Shown here piece after piece: positions 9,255-17,787 of a stretch of DNA of 45,972 nucleotides. The stretch comes from Nitrospira sp. ND1 (lineage in GTDB: Bacteria; Nitrospirota; Nitrospiria; Nitrospirales; Nitrospiraceae). Each line of letters opens with the position of its first letter. Position 1 is the stretch's first letter. The position numbers were made by a program, and so were the translations under genes. The stretch spans positions 1 through 45,972 of the forward strand of contig NZ_FWEX01000003.1 in the NCBI RefSeq assembly GCF_900170025.1, given 5' to 3'. The notes beneath the pieces were generated by a model. That model made no database searches. It was not told where the DNA came from and saw only the letters and a list, made by a program, of their open reading frames with translations.

Positions 9255-11696
9255 ATGCCTCTACCACCCTTGAAATCTTGGTCCGAAACTACGTCTCTGA
9301 TTCTCGTGCTCACGCTGCTGGCCGGCTGTGCCTCACCCACCGTGCGACGCGCGGAACGCCTGGCCGAAGAGGGCGAGTGGGATAAAGCTGTGGTGGTCTA
9401 CCGGGACGCCCTCAAAACCGACCCCTTCGATGAAGCGCTCAAAGAGAAACTCGAGGCTGCCAAGCAACAGGCGGCGGTCCCCCACTACACCAATGGGCGT
9501 CGAGCATTGGAGGAGCGTCGCATCGCCGATGCCCTGACCGAGTTTAAGGCCGCGCTGGGGCTTGATCCGACCAAAGTCGATCACCATACGGGCATGGCGG
9601 ATGCGCTGCGGCTGAAGGAAGCGAACGACCAACTGCACACGGCCGATAAGCTGCTCAACCTAGGACGCTCCGAGGAGGCTCTCACGGCCTATGAACGAGC
9701 GGTCGAACTCGATCCGCATCTGACGCAGGCCCTGACCCACATTACCGAGATCACGGCACAACAGCGCTCCACGAAGATGTTTGGAGGATCCAGCCAGCCC
9801 ATTTCGTTACGGTTCCAAAACGCCAAGCTGAAAGAGGTCTTCGAAATCGTTGCGAGGACGGCCGGCCTGAATGTGATCTTCGATAAGGAGGTTCGGGACG
9901 AACCGATCACAATCTTCCTCAAGGAGATGGCATTCGACGATGCCTTGAACCTCATCCTCAATACCAATGGCATGGTTGCCCAGCGCGTGGCGCCCGAGAC
10001 GCTGTTGATCATGCCGAACAACAAGCAAAAGCAGGCGCAGTATCAGGATCTCCTGATGCGGACCTACTATCTCAATAACGCCAAGGCGAAAGACGCGGTG
10101 AATTTGCTCAGGACCATGCTGGAGAGCAAGCATATCTATGTTGATGAGAAGGTGAATGCGATCGTCGTGCGTGAGGAACCCGTGAAGTTGCAACTCGCTG
10201 AGAAATTACTCTTTGCGATCGATCGCCGGGAACCGGAGGTGGAGCTGGACGTCGAGGTGCTGGAGGTCAATCGCACGAAAAGTCTGAAGTACGGACTGAA
10301 CTATGCCAAACAAGCCGGAACAGGACTGGTCCCGACGGGCGGATCGGGTGGGATCTCCACGGCCACGACGCAGTTTACGTATCAGCAGCTCACCTCCATT
10401 GGTCCACAAAGCTATCTGTTTACCTTGCCAGCGAGCGTCATCTTGGACTTTTTCAAACAAGAATCCGATGCCCAGACCCTGGCCTCTCCCAAGCTCCGAG
10501 TGATGAACAACAAGTCTGCCTCCATCAACGTCGGCGACAAGCAGCCGATCTTGTTATCCACGACGAACGTGTTGCCAGGCCAAGCCGCAACCGGGGCGGT
10601 GCCAACGACTTCGACCGTGACCTCCATTGAGTTCAAGGACGTGGGCGTCAAATTGACCGTCGAACCGACCATCAATTTGATGAACGAAGTGATGATGAAG
10701 ATCAAGGTCGAGGTGACGCGGTTGGGCGATCAAGTGACCCTGCAGGCCGCGCCGGAGATCAAACAGTTTAAATTCGGTACGCGGACGGCAGAAACGGTCT
10801 TGATGTTGAAGGATGACGAAACGGTGGTGCTCGCCGGCCTCATTCAGGACGAAAAACGCAAGACCAAGTCCACGATTCCCCTCATTGGAGACATCCCGAT
10901 TCTTGGCGACATCCTGACCTCCAAACAGGATGATCGAGTGTCCACGGAGGTCGTGTTGACGATTACGCCTCGCGTGGTTCGCAACATGGATCTCCCGTCC
11001 TCGGCCGCCCAGGCCTTTTGGTCGGGGACCGAAAATACCTTCGCGACATCGCAGCTCTATGCTCCGCAAGCGATCCCTGTCTCGCAGTCACCCGGTCAGA
11101 GTCAACGGCCGCATCCTGCTCCCAGTTCATTGGGATCGCGGCCAGATATGCCTGCTGTCCCACCGGGTAGCGGGGCCCCAGCAACCGATACGGGGTTGAC
11201 TGCTGGAGCAGGATCGCTGCACGAGGCACTTCCGCCATCAGGTCTTCCCACCGTGCCAAACGGGCAGGGCACAGTTCCTGTGACCACTGGCTCAGCTGGA
11301 GATCTAGTCGCGCGGGCGACTGGATCGCTGGTGCTCCGGCCGTTGGATCTCTCCGCTGCCGTCGGGCAAGAGTTTCGAGTCGATCTGACGGCGTTGCATC
11401 TCGAACAGATCAGCGAGATCTCAGTCACTGTGACGTTTGATCCCAAGCTCTTGGAGTTCCATCGAGTGACACCCGGTATGGTGGCACTGGCGTCTCGCAC
11501 GGCCGACGGCCAGATCATGCTGACGCTTCGCCGCGACGGTGCCGTGCCGTCAGGCGAAGGGCTCCTTGCCATGCTGTTTTTTCAGGCCAAAGCCCCAGGA
11601 CAGATTCCTCTGGACCTCCAGATGTTGCCCGGGAAGGCCTCGACGGCAGGGACTGATGTTACGGGCACCAGCCGCGCCATCATTCGTGCGCGATGA
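9255..11696 (+). CDS. Lipoprotein secretin with TPR repeats and C-terminal cohesin-like domain (PilQ/GspD/MshL type)
   Basis: Predicted outer-membrane channel of a type IV pilus or type II secretion-like machine. The ATG at 9255 (MPLPPLKSW) is chosen because it places a hydrophobic segment and lipobox LLAGC at residues 21-25; an upstream ATG at 9225 would bury the signal. TPR-like helices follow (residues ~30-175: EEGEWDKAVVVYRDAL, EEALTAYERAVELDP). Next come an STN/N0-like module (SLRFQNAKLKEVFEIVART), an N1-like module (YYLNNAKAKDAVNLLR) and the secretin core to about residue 600 (VMNNKSASINVGDKQPIL, VLAGLIQDEKRKTKSTIPLI, GDIPILGDIL). After a Pro/Ser/Gly linker, the last ~115 residues look like a cohesin-type beta-sandwich (VTVTFDPKLLEFHRVTPG). 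First gene of an overlapping operon. Confidence 0.88.
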   Translation: MPLPPLKSWSETTSLILVLTLLAGCASPTVRRAERLAEEGEWDKAVVVYRDALKTDPFDEALKEKLEAAKQQAAVPHYTNGRRALEERRIADALTEFKAALGLDPTKVDHHTGMADALRLKEANDQLHTADKLLNLGRSEEALTAYERAVELDPHLTQALTHITEITAQQRSTKMFGGSSQPISLRFQNAKLKEVFEIVARTAGLNVIFDKEVRDEPITIFLKEMAFDDALNLILNTNGMVAQRVAPETLLIMPNNKQKQAQYQDLLMRTYYLNNAKAKDAVNLLRTMLESKHIYVDEKVNAIVVREEPVKLQLAEKLLFAIDRREPEVELDVEVLEVNRTKSLKYGLNYAKQAGTGLVPTGGSGGISTATTQFTYQQLTSIGPQSYLFTLPASVILDFFKQESDAQTLASPKLRVMNNKSASINVGDKQPILLSTTNVLPGQAATGAVPTTSTVTSIEFKDVGVKLTVEPTINLMNEVMMKIKVEVTRLGDQVTLQAAPEIKQFKFGTRTAETVLMLKDDETVVLAGLIQDEKRKTKSTIPLIGDIPILGDILTSKQDDRVSTEVVLTITPRVVRNMDLPSSAAQAFWSGTENTFATSQLYAPQAIPVSQSPGQSQRPHPAPSSLGSRPDMPAVPPGSGAPATDTGLTAGAGSLHEALPPSGLPTVPNGQGTVPVTTGSAGDLVARATGSLVLRPLDLSAAVGQEFRVDLTALHLEQISEISVTVTFDPKLLEFHRVTPGMVALASRTADGQIMLTLRRDGAVPSGEGLLAMLFFQAKAPGQIPLDLQMLPGKASTAGTDVTGTSRAIIRAR

Positions 11697-12091
11697 GGCC
11701 AATAGTGATAGGCACACTCAGACAGGGCAACCGAGGCTTCACCCTCGTCGAACTGATGATGGTGGTGACGATTGTGGGGATTCTCGCGACGTTGGCGATT
11801 CCCTCCTTTCAGCGCTCGGTCATCAAGGCACGTGAGGGGACCCTCAAGTATGACTTGGCGACCATGCGTGACGTGCTGGACCAGTATCGGGCCGACAAGG
11901 GGGCCTATCCTTCAGCGCTGGGCGAGCTAGTGCAGGTGGGCTATCTCAAGCGGATTCCCGTCGATCCGTTTACCCATTCGGACCAAACCTGGCAGGTGAT
12001 GGCCGATGAAGGGGAGAGCGGCGGGATCGCCGATATCCACAGTGGCAGTCCGCTCGTCGGACCAGAGGGTACGCCCTATAACACATGGTAG
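11693..12091 (+). CDS. Type II secretion / pilus pseudopilin, GspG-like
   Basis: A 132-aa pseudopilin subunit inserted in the inner membrane and assembled into a short periplasmic fibre. The start overlaps the secretin stop (ATGA at 11693-11696). The prepilin signal is textbook: short basic leader, then G|FTLVELMMVVTIVGILATLA with Glu at mature position 5. The soluble part has the GspG-type arrangement (LKYDLATMRDVLDQYRADKG, GYLKRIPVDPFT, ending in GTPYNTW). The enzyme that would cleave the leader (prepilin peptidase) is not in this window. Confidence 0.88.
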   Translation: MRPIVIGTLRQGNRGFTLVELMMVVTIVGILATLAIPSFQRSVIKAREGTLKYDLATMRDVLDQYRADKGAYPSALGELVQVGYLKRIPVDPFTHSDQTWQVMADEGESGGIADIHSGSPLVGPEGTPYNTW

Positions 12092-12095
12092 GTGG

Positions 12096-12899
12096 ATGGA
12101 CCGTCGTTTTCGGACCCTCACAGTTGCCGTCACGCTGATCGCCGGGGGCGTGATACCGGTGGGATGTGCGAGCCAGCGTCAGGACCACCTGACTTCCGTT
12201 GATACACGGGAGCAGGTTCTGGCGGTTGCACGGGAGCGCGAGGCGGAGCTCTCGACGCTCCGGTCTGAGATGGCCGCGACGCGGATCGCCGCGGCCAAAA
12301 AAGAAGCCGAATTGGTTGAGCTGCGGGCCCTGGTTGCTCAACTTCGACAAGAAAATGCAGACACTCATCAACGGCAGCTTGAACAGAGGCAATCAGTTGA
12401 GGTTCGCCAGGCCGAGATAAATGCCCTCAAAGCGGAGCGGGACCAATTGTTGCTTACGAAGAATGACCAGTCGCTCAAGGATCTCAAGGAGGGGCTGCTG
12501 GTGCTCACTAAGCAACTCGAAGACGTACGGCAGGACATCGGCCAGAAGGCTTCACGCACTTCGGAGAAAGCTTTTCTGGCGCCGATGGGAAAAAATTATG
12601 CACCATCGCGACCAGCGATGATTCCATCGTCCCTGCAAGGGACTCAAGCTCAATTCTTTGACGGTCCGGCTTCCATATCAGCCATCTCGGTGTTGGCCGT
12701 CAATACCACCCAGTCTCCATCAAATGTGCTTCGGGTTCGCGTGCAGCCAGGAGACTCCTTGTCGAGCCTGTCGCGTAAGTATCGCACCACCGTGTCAGCG
12801 ATTCAGGAGCTCAATCATTTGCCGACAGATGTGATCGCCGTCGGTCGAGAATTGCTCGTGCCGGTTCCAAGCCCTTCATCCATTGAACGGGAGCGTTAA
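12096..12899 (+). CDS. Coiled-coil lipoprotein with C-terminal LysM domain
   Basis: A 267-aa protein. The ATG at 12096 (MDRRFRTLTVAV) is preferred because it gives a lipoprotein signal ending in IPVGC at residue 24. Residues ~40-150 are a long charged coiled coil (EREAELSTLRSEMAATRIAA, KKEAELVELRALVAQLRQEN). A LysM peptidoglycan-binding motif is at the C-terminus (VQPGDSLSSLSRKYRTTVSA, IQELNH, VGRELLVPVP). It probably anchors the secretin/pilus complex to peptidoglycan; this role is inferred from context. It lies between the pseudopilin and ATPase genes with 4-base gaps, so it is co-transcribed. Confidence 0.8.
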   Translation: MDRRFRTLTVAVTLIAGGVIPVGCASQRQDHLTSVDTREQVLAVAREREAELSTLRSEMAATRIAAAKKEAELVELRALVAQLRQENADTHQRQLEQRQSVEVRQAEINALKAERDQLLLTKNDQSLKDLKEGLLVLTKQLEDVRQDIGQKASRTSEKAFLAPMGKNYAPSRPAMIPSSLQGTQAQFFDGPASISAISVLAVNTTQSPSNVLRVRVQPGDSLSSLSRKYRTTVSAIQELNHLPTDVIAVGRELLVPVPSPSSIERER

Positions 12900-12902
12900 A
12901 CG

Positions 12903-14624
12903 ATGCCGACACTGGTTCGACAGGCGACCCTCCTCGATGTGCTGGTAGGCAGGGGCTCTCTCACGGTAGCCCAGGCCGAACAGGCCTCATCGGGGGTATC
13001 CGGCCCGGAACGTCAACTCCACGCGTCCTTAGTGGCCAACGGCGTGATTTCTGACGTGCAGCTGGCCCAAGCGCTGGCTGAGCAATGCGGGGTATCGTAC
13101 CACTCGCTTCAGGAATTCCGCGTGGACTTTGAGGCCTTCTCATTCATCCCCATCGATGTCATGCGGCAGTTTGAATGTGTCCCGGTTGGAGAAGAAGAGG
13201 GAGAACTCCTTCTGGCGCTGGCGGATCCCACTGATGTGCGACGGCTTGATCAGATCGAACGGGCGGTTGGGCGAAGCTGTCGGATCCTCGTGGCGCCTCG
13301 TTCTGCCATCGCCGATTCGCTACGAGAGAGCACACGGAATAGCCAGGTGGTGGCCAAGATCAAAGATGAATTCCGTCCCGTTCTGGTCCGCGAAAACGAT
13401 GACGGCGAAGAAGTGCTCTCTGTGGACAAGGTGCAGCGGGATCTGAGTCCGATTGTCCAACTCGTCGATACGATCATCCTGAACGCGCTGCAGAAGCGGG
13501 CCAGTGATATTCATCTCGAGCCTGCGGATGGCGTCACGGAGATTAAGTATCGCATCGACGGTGTGTTGTACCTGGCCATGGAGCCATTGGATCTGCGGTT
13601 CCACAATCCACTCGTCTCTCGCATCAAAGTCATGTCGGATCTCGATATTGCGGAGCGTCGGGTCCCGCAAGATGGGCGGTTTAAGCTCAGACTCGATAAA
13701 CGCACCATCGATTTTCGTATCTCTGTGATTCCGAGCGCGTTCGGGGAATCGGTCGTCATTCGTATTCTCGCCAAGGAAGAATTCGCCGCGAAACGGAATG
13801 GCCTTCACCTCGACTCGTTGGGATTGAAGAAGGAAGATTTGGACCGCTTTCGCCGTGCCATCACGGCCTCCTATGGCATGGTGTTGGTGACCGGTCCGAC
13901 CGGAAGTGGCAAGACGACGACGCTCTATGCCGCCCTGAACGAAGTGAACACGAAAGAAGACAAGATCATTACGATCGAAGATCCCGTCGAATATCAATTG
14001 GCGGGCGTCGTGCAAATTCCCGTGAATGAGAAGAAGGGGCTCACATTCGCCAAAGGGTTGCGATCGATTCTTCGTCATGATCCGGACAAGATCATGGTGG
14101 GGGAGATTCGTGATGCCGAGACGGCGCAAATTGCGATCCAGTCTGCCCTGACCGGCCACTTAGTCTTCTCAACCGTGCACGCCAATAATGCCTTTGATGT
14201 GATCGGCCGGTTCGTGAATATGGGGATCGAACCCTATAACTTTGTCTCCTCCCTCAACTGCATCATGGCCCAACGACTGGTCCGCACCATCTGTGAATTG
14301 TGTAAGTCCCCCCACACTGTGTCTCAGGCTCTGTGTGAACAACTGGGGTTTGATTTCGAACTCTTCAAGGACCGTCCCGTGTATGAAGGGAAAGGGTGCC
14401 TGGACTGTCATGGACTGGGGTATCGCGGTCGCCATGCCATTACAGAGTTTCTGCCCCTCACAGATCGAATCCGAGAACTGATGTTGGATCGGCGGCCGCC
14501 GTCTGAGATCAGGCGAGCGGCGGTCGAGCAGGGGATGACCGATTTGCGTCAAGCCGGCGTGGAGAAGGTACGACGAGGGGAGACCACCATGCGAGAAGTC
14601 AATCGGATGACATTTTTGGGATAG
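12903..14624 (+). CDS. GspE/PilB-family assembly ATPase
   Basis: A 573-aa hexameric traffic ATPase that powers pseudopilus or pilus extension at the cytoplasmic face. Residues ~1-155 are a MshEN-type N-terminal region (LLDVLVGRGSLTVAQ, FIPIDVMRQFECVPVGE). The catalytic part has Walker A GPTGSGKTT at residues 331-339, the Asp box ITIEDPVEYQ, Walker B IMVGEIRDAETA (Gly400-Glu401) and the His box LTGHLVFSTVHANNA. A zinc-type pair of CxxC motifs is present: Cys464/Cys467 and Cys499/Cys502. Full length and all motifs intact. No retraction ATPase (PilT) is adjacent, which points to secretion or static pilus assembly rather than twitching. Confidence 0.92.
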   Translation: MPTLVRQATLLDVLVGRGSLTVAQAEQASSGVSGPERQLHASLVANGVISDVQLAQALAEQCGVSYHSLQEFRVDFEAFSFIPIDVMRQFECVPVGEEEGELLLALADPTDVRRLDQIERAVGRSCRILVAPRSAIADSLRESTRNSQVVAKIKDEFRPVLVRENDDGEEVLSVDKVQRDLSPIVQLVDTIILNALQKRASDIHLEPADGVTEIKYRIDGVLYLAMEPLDLRFHNPLVSRIKVMSDLDIAERRVPQDGRFKLRLDKRTIDFRISVIPSAFGESVVIRILAKEEFAAKRNGLHLDSLGLKKEDLDRFRRAITASYGMVLVTGPTGSGKTTTLYAALNEVNTKEDKIITIEDPVEYQLAGVVQIPVNEKKGLTFAKGLRSILRHDPDKIMVGEIRDAETAQIAIQSALTGHLVFSTVHANNAFDVIGRFVNMGIEPYNFVSSLNCIMAQRLVRTICELCKSPHTVSQALCEQLGFDFELFKDRPVYEGKGCLDCHGLGYRGRHAITEFLPLTDRIRELMLDRRPPSEIRRAAVEQGMTDLRQAGVEKVRRGETTMREVNRMTFLG

Positions 14625-14628
14625 CCGT

Positions 14629-15579
14629 ATGAGGCCCACACTCTTTCCCATCCGTCGTCCCCGTGTCGGCATCAGCGTGTCTGCATCCGCACTGAGTCTG
14701 GTTGCTCTGCGCCGGCCGTGGTTCCGCAGGCCAATCGTGAAACAGGTATTGGAGCGTCCTTTGCCCAGTGGCTTGCTGAAGGTCTCCGCAACCGAGCCGC
14801 ACATCACCGATCTGGATGCCTTCGCGCAGGAACTGCGCGCGTTGACCGAAGGGCTCAGCGAGCGGACGATTGCCCTGAGTGTGCCCAATCGCGCGATGCA
14901 TATGGGGGTGTTTGCGTTCGATCGGTTCCCTGACGATCCCGAAGAGCGAGCAGGCCTGATCAAGTGGCGGTTCCGCGAGGACCTCAACCTGACGATTGGC
15001 GACGCTCGGGTGATGATGCAGATCTTCCCCGCCGGGACACGCACCCAGGTGCTGGCTGTGGCGGTGCGTCAGACGATTCTGGATCAATATGAGGACGTCT
15101 GTGCACGGGCTGGGCTCATCCCTGTCTCAATGGGATTCTCGCACCTTCAACTCATCGGCCTCTATCGCCGTCTGATGAAGGGCGCTCGACGGCTGTGCGT
15201 GATGCACTGGGCAGGGGACGAGTTCATGCTGCTGCTGTTCGATCAGGGGCAGCCAGTGTTTCTTCGCACACGATCAATGACCGGCGGGACGCAGGATCTT
15301 CGACGCGAACTGGTCGGAACCCTGCAGTACATGGCGGATCAGGCGACGACTAGCCATGAAACGGGTGAGTCCTCGTTTCCTCTGTACTTGATCGGTAGTC
15401 AGTCGAACGCATCGATCACGCAGCTGCTCGGAGGGGAGGCGACGGTGAAGGTGCCGGGCCCTCAGGGTGGATGGCAGATCGAGGTCGTGCCACTGGGATG
15501 GGACAGTCTTCCAGCCCATCTCAACAACCAGACGGGATCCTTGAACGGACTCTCGGCGATGGCGGCGGTGGTCGGATGA
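14629..15579 (+). CDS. PilM/MshI-like pilus assembly protein
   Basis: A 316-aa protein in the PilM position. It has an actin-like fold signature: RVGISVSASALSLVAL near the N-terminus, LSVPNRAMHMGVFAFDRFPD, then an INT-like central part (EERAGLIKWRFREDLNL) and a C-terminal beta-rich half. In type IV pilus systems PilM is a cytoplasmic actin-like protein that binds the PilN N-terminus. No strong ATP-binding motif can be named, so the assignment rests on fold-like segments plus gene order. It overlaps the next gene by four bases. Confidence 0.72.
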   Translation: MRPTLFPIRRPRVGISVSASALSLVALRRPWFRRPIVKQVLERPLPSGLLKVSATEPHITDLDAFAQELRALTEGLSERTIALSVPNRAMHMGVFAFDRFPDDPEERAGLIKWRFREDLNLTIGDARVMMQIFPAGTRTQVLAVAVRQTILDQYEDVCARAGLIPVSMGFSHLQLIGLYRRLMKGARRLCVMHWAGDEFMLLLFDQGQPVFLRTRSMTGGTQDLRRELVGTLQYMADQATTSHETGESSFPLYLIGSQSNASITQLLGGEATVKVPGPQGGWQIEVVPLGWDSLPAHLNNQTGSLNGLSAMAAVVG

Positions 15580-16259
15580 TGAGAAATCCGGTGGGCCTGG
15601 CGTGGTTTCCGTTCCTGCGCTCGCCGAGTGCGAGCAGTCCCGTGCCTCACGTCGTATTCTCGGTCACGCCGGCTGCCATTACCATCCTGCGTGTGATGCA
15701 GTGGATGGCCGTCGTCGTGTGCTGTACCTCATTGGCAGTGGCGTTCACGTGGTGGAACGACAGTGTGGTGATGGAGGAGACCGCCACACACCTCGATGGA
15801 GTGGTGCAGCGGTTGAATCAGGCCAATACCAGCCGTTCAGAGAGCATGACCCGTGATCGACTGACGTTGTCCCTGGATCAGATCGCGACCATCAAGCGCG
15901 ATGTATTATTCGTCAATCGGCTCGCCGAGAAGCGGGCGTTCTCATGGTCCCGTTTGTTGGCAGATTTGGAGACCACCATTCCCCCACATATGGCCCTTCG
16001 TACCGTTCAATTACACTTTCAGGATTCGACGGTGGCGCTTCACGGATCGGCGGCTTCGCTGCAAGACATCCATGCGTTCATGACCAATTTGGAACACCAT
16101 GCGGCGTTTTGGCATGCGGCGTTGGCCAGTCATCGCCTTGAGCATCAGGAGAGTCAGCAGGCCCGAGCGTCGCAGGCGAGCATGGCTACGCCGGATACCA
16201 TGCAACCTGGACGAGGGGTAGACTTTCAGTTGACCGTAGGCTATCGACCGTCGTGGTAA
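15576..16259 (+). CDS. PilN-like inner-membrane assembly protein
   Basis: A 227-aa protein starting at the ATG that overlaps the previous stop (ATGA at 15576-15579). It has a cytoplasmic N-terminal ~45 residues, one membrane span (VMQWMAVVVCCTSLAVAFTW), then a periplasmic coiled coil and the PilN-like core (FSWSRLLADLETTIPPHMAL, VALHGSAASLQDIHAFMTNL). Size, topology and place between PilM-like and PilO-like genes all fit PilN/GspL-C. Sequence similarity is weak by eye, hence moderate confidence. Confidence 0.75.
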   Translation: MMRNPVGLAWFPFLRSPSASSPVPHVVFSVTPAAITILRVMQWMAVVVCCTSLAVAFTWWNDSVVMEETATHLDGVVQRLNQANTSRSESMTRDRLTLSLDQIATIKRDVLFVNRLAEKRAFSWSRLLADLETTIPPHMALRTVQLHFQDSTVALHGSAASLQDIHAFMTNLEHHAAFWHAALASHRLEHQESQQARASQASMATPDTMQPGRGVDFQLTVGYRPSW

Positions 16260-16268
16260 GAGGAAGGT

Positions 16269-16877
16269 ATGGCGAACTTGTTCAAACACCTGCAGTGGTC
16301 GGGGATGAGCCGATCGCTTCTCCTATCCTGCGTACCGCTCATGAGTGTCACGGTATTGGCTTGTGTGCTTGCCGCGACGAACTATTTTTACAGATTGAGC
16401 CCTGCGCAGGAGCATCTTGCTCAGGTCGAAGCGGCCTATCAGACCACCTTGCGGGCGCAGGCCGCACTGCAGGCCAAACGCAAGACACAGGAGGAGATGC
16501 GAACGGTCAAGCTGAAACTAGACGAGGTCTGGCGGGGCCTTCCGACCGAGACGGAGTTTGCCTCACTGGCGCTCGCCATTTCTGAACTGGGACGCAGCGA
16601 GCGAGTGACCATTCCCGGAATGCAATATGCGGTCGAGCGATCGCACGCCGATGGCATGCCGGTGAAGGCGTCGATCTCGTTTTCCGTGACCGGCGAGTAT
16701 GCGGCGGTCTATCGGTTCATCCACCGATTGGAATCCGCTGATTCCTATGTGGTCATCGAAAGTCTCAACGCGAGTCGAACCGCGAAAAGTGAGAAGGGAG
16801 GGGCGTCTTCAGTGGTGTTTCATGTCACGGTCGCGACGTTCTTGCGGCCGAATCCAACGACGGGGAGTCTGTCATGA
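16269..16877 (+). CDS. PilO-like inner-membrane assembly protein
   Basis: A 202-aa bitopic protein: short cytoplasmic tail, membrane span (LLLSCVPLMSVTVLACVLAA), coiled coil (AQVEAAYQTTLRAQAALQAK) and a ferredoxin-like periplasmic domain typical of PilO/GspM (SISFSVTGEYAAVYRFIHRL, ADSYVVIESLNASR). It would pair with the PilN-like protein to form the periplasmic alignment ring. Its stop overlaps the next start. Confidence 0.75.
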   Translation: MANLFKHLQWSGMSRSLLLSCVPLMSVTVLACVLAATNYFYRLSPAQEHLAQVEAAYQTTLRAQAALQAKRKTQEEMRTVKLKLDEVWRGLPTETEFASLALAISELGRSERVTIPGMQYAVERSHADGMPVKASISFSVTGEYAAVYRFIHRLESADSYVVIESLNASRTAKSEKGGASSVVFHVTVATFLRPNPTTGSLS

Positions 16878-17524
16878 GAGTGCCTGGAAAAAACGTGATG
16901 CTTGGTGGGCTGATGGGACTGTGGGCGACGGTGGCCGCGGTGCAGGTCAGCAGTCTGCCGGAGTTGAGTGAGGTGCCACTGACCTATACCTCTGGGCAGC
17001 CTGTGGCGAAGGCGGCAACATCACATGTCGCGAAGGATGCCCTGGAGCTACGTCCGATGCGGATTGTGGCGGCGCACTTGCCGTCGACGCCGAAACGCAA
17101 CATTTTCGAAGCAGCTGAGACACCGACATCGGACAAGCGCCTCGTCAGGGCAGCGGTGAACAAGAAAGAGGTGCCATCTCCGATCCCGGTGGTCGCGATG
17201 CCGGTGGTGCCACCCGCGCCACCGATGCCCTCTCCGGAAGAAGTGGCCGAACAGGCCGCGCGACTGGCGCGGGAGCGCGCCCGGCAGCAACTGCGTGAAG
17301 TGATGGCGCAGTACCGCTATCTTGGGTACCTGACCGGGCAGGGTGAGCAACAGGCGTTTCTCGGCAAGGGCCAGGAGATCTATATCATTCATCTTGGAGA
17401 TACTCTCGACGGTCAATTTCAGGTGGCCTCCATCACTCCCACGACCGTCAAGATCCTCGCGGCACAAGCCGACGTCGAAACCACGATCCAGCTGAAGACC
17501 GAGTCCTCGATCGAACCTTCGTAA
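16874..17524 (+). CDS. PilP-like periplasmic protein
   Basis: A 216-aa protein with an N-terminal membrane anchor or signal (MLGGLMGLWATVAAVQVSSL), a Pro-rich flexible linker (VPPAPPMPSPEE), a short helical charged segment (ARLARERARQQLREVMAQYR) and a C-terminal small beta domain (YLGYLTGQGEQQAFLGKGQE, DTLDGQFQVASITPTTVKIL). This is the arrangement of PilP/GspC HR domains, which contact the secretin N0 domain. It begins in an ATGA overlap and is the last gene of the operon. Confidence 0.68.
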   Translation: MRVPGKNVMLGGLMGLWATVAAVQVSSLPELSEVPLTYTSGQPVAKAATSHVAKDALELRPMRIVAAHLPSTPKRNIFEAAETPTSDKRLVRAAVNKKEVPSPIPVVAMPVVPPAPPMPSPEEVAEQAARLARERARQQLREVMAQYRYLGYLTGQGEQQAFLGKGQEIYIIHLGDTLDGQFQVASITPTTVKILAAQADVETTIQLKTESSIEPS

Positions 17525-17608
17525 TTCTTCACGGTCACTCAGGCGCACCGACGAACATCCGTTGCTCGGTCAGGCCTTGGTGGACCAGTCCCCGGGTGCA
17601 CGAGATTC

Positions 17609-17634
17609 GCGCTAGGGCCGAACGGGCCTAGCGC
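17609..17634. terminator. Hairpin downstream of the pilus operon, possible terminator
   Basis: gcgctagg at 17609-17616 pairs with cctagcgc at 17627-17634 around a 10-base loop. No T-run follows, so it is not a canonical intrinsic terminator. It lies in the 263-base gap between the pilus operon and the giant RHS gene, a gap that otherwise shows no gene and probably holds the RHS promoter. Confidence 0.35.
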
Positions 17635-17787
17635 GCCGCCACTCGTCCCGGGCCATTTTTGTGCCCTCCAAAAACACGAATCTGTTCGCCAGAAGCCAGA
17701 TGCCGTGCTAGTTAAGGCTACGTACGCCCGCTCCTCGCGTGCTTCCCGCACCACCTGCTGCTGTTCACCGCTCACAAAGGATCGTCG

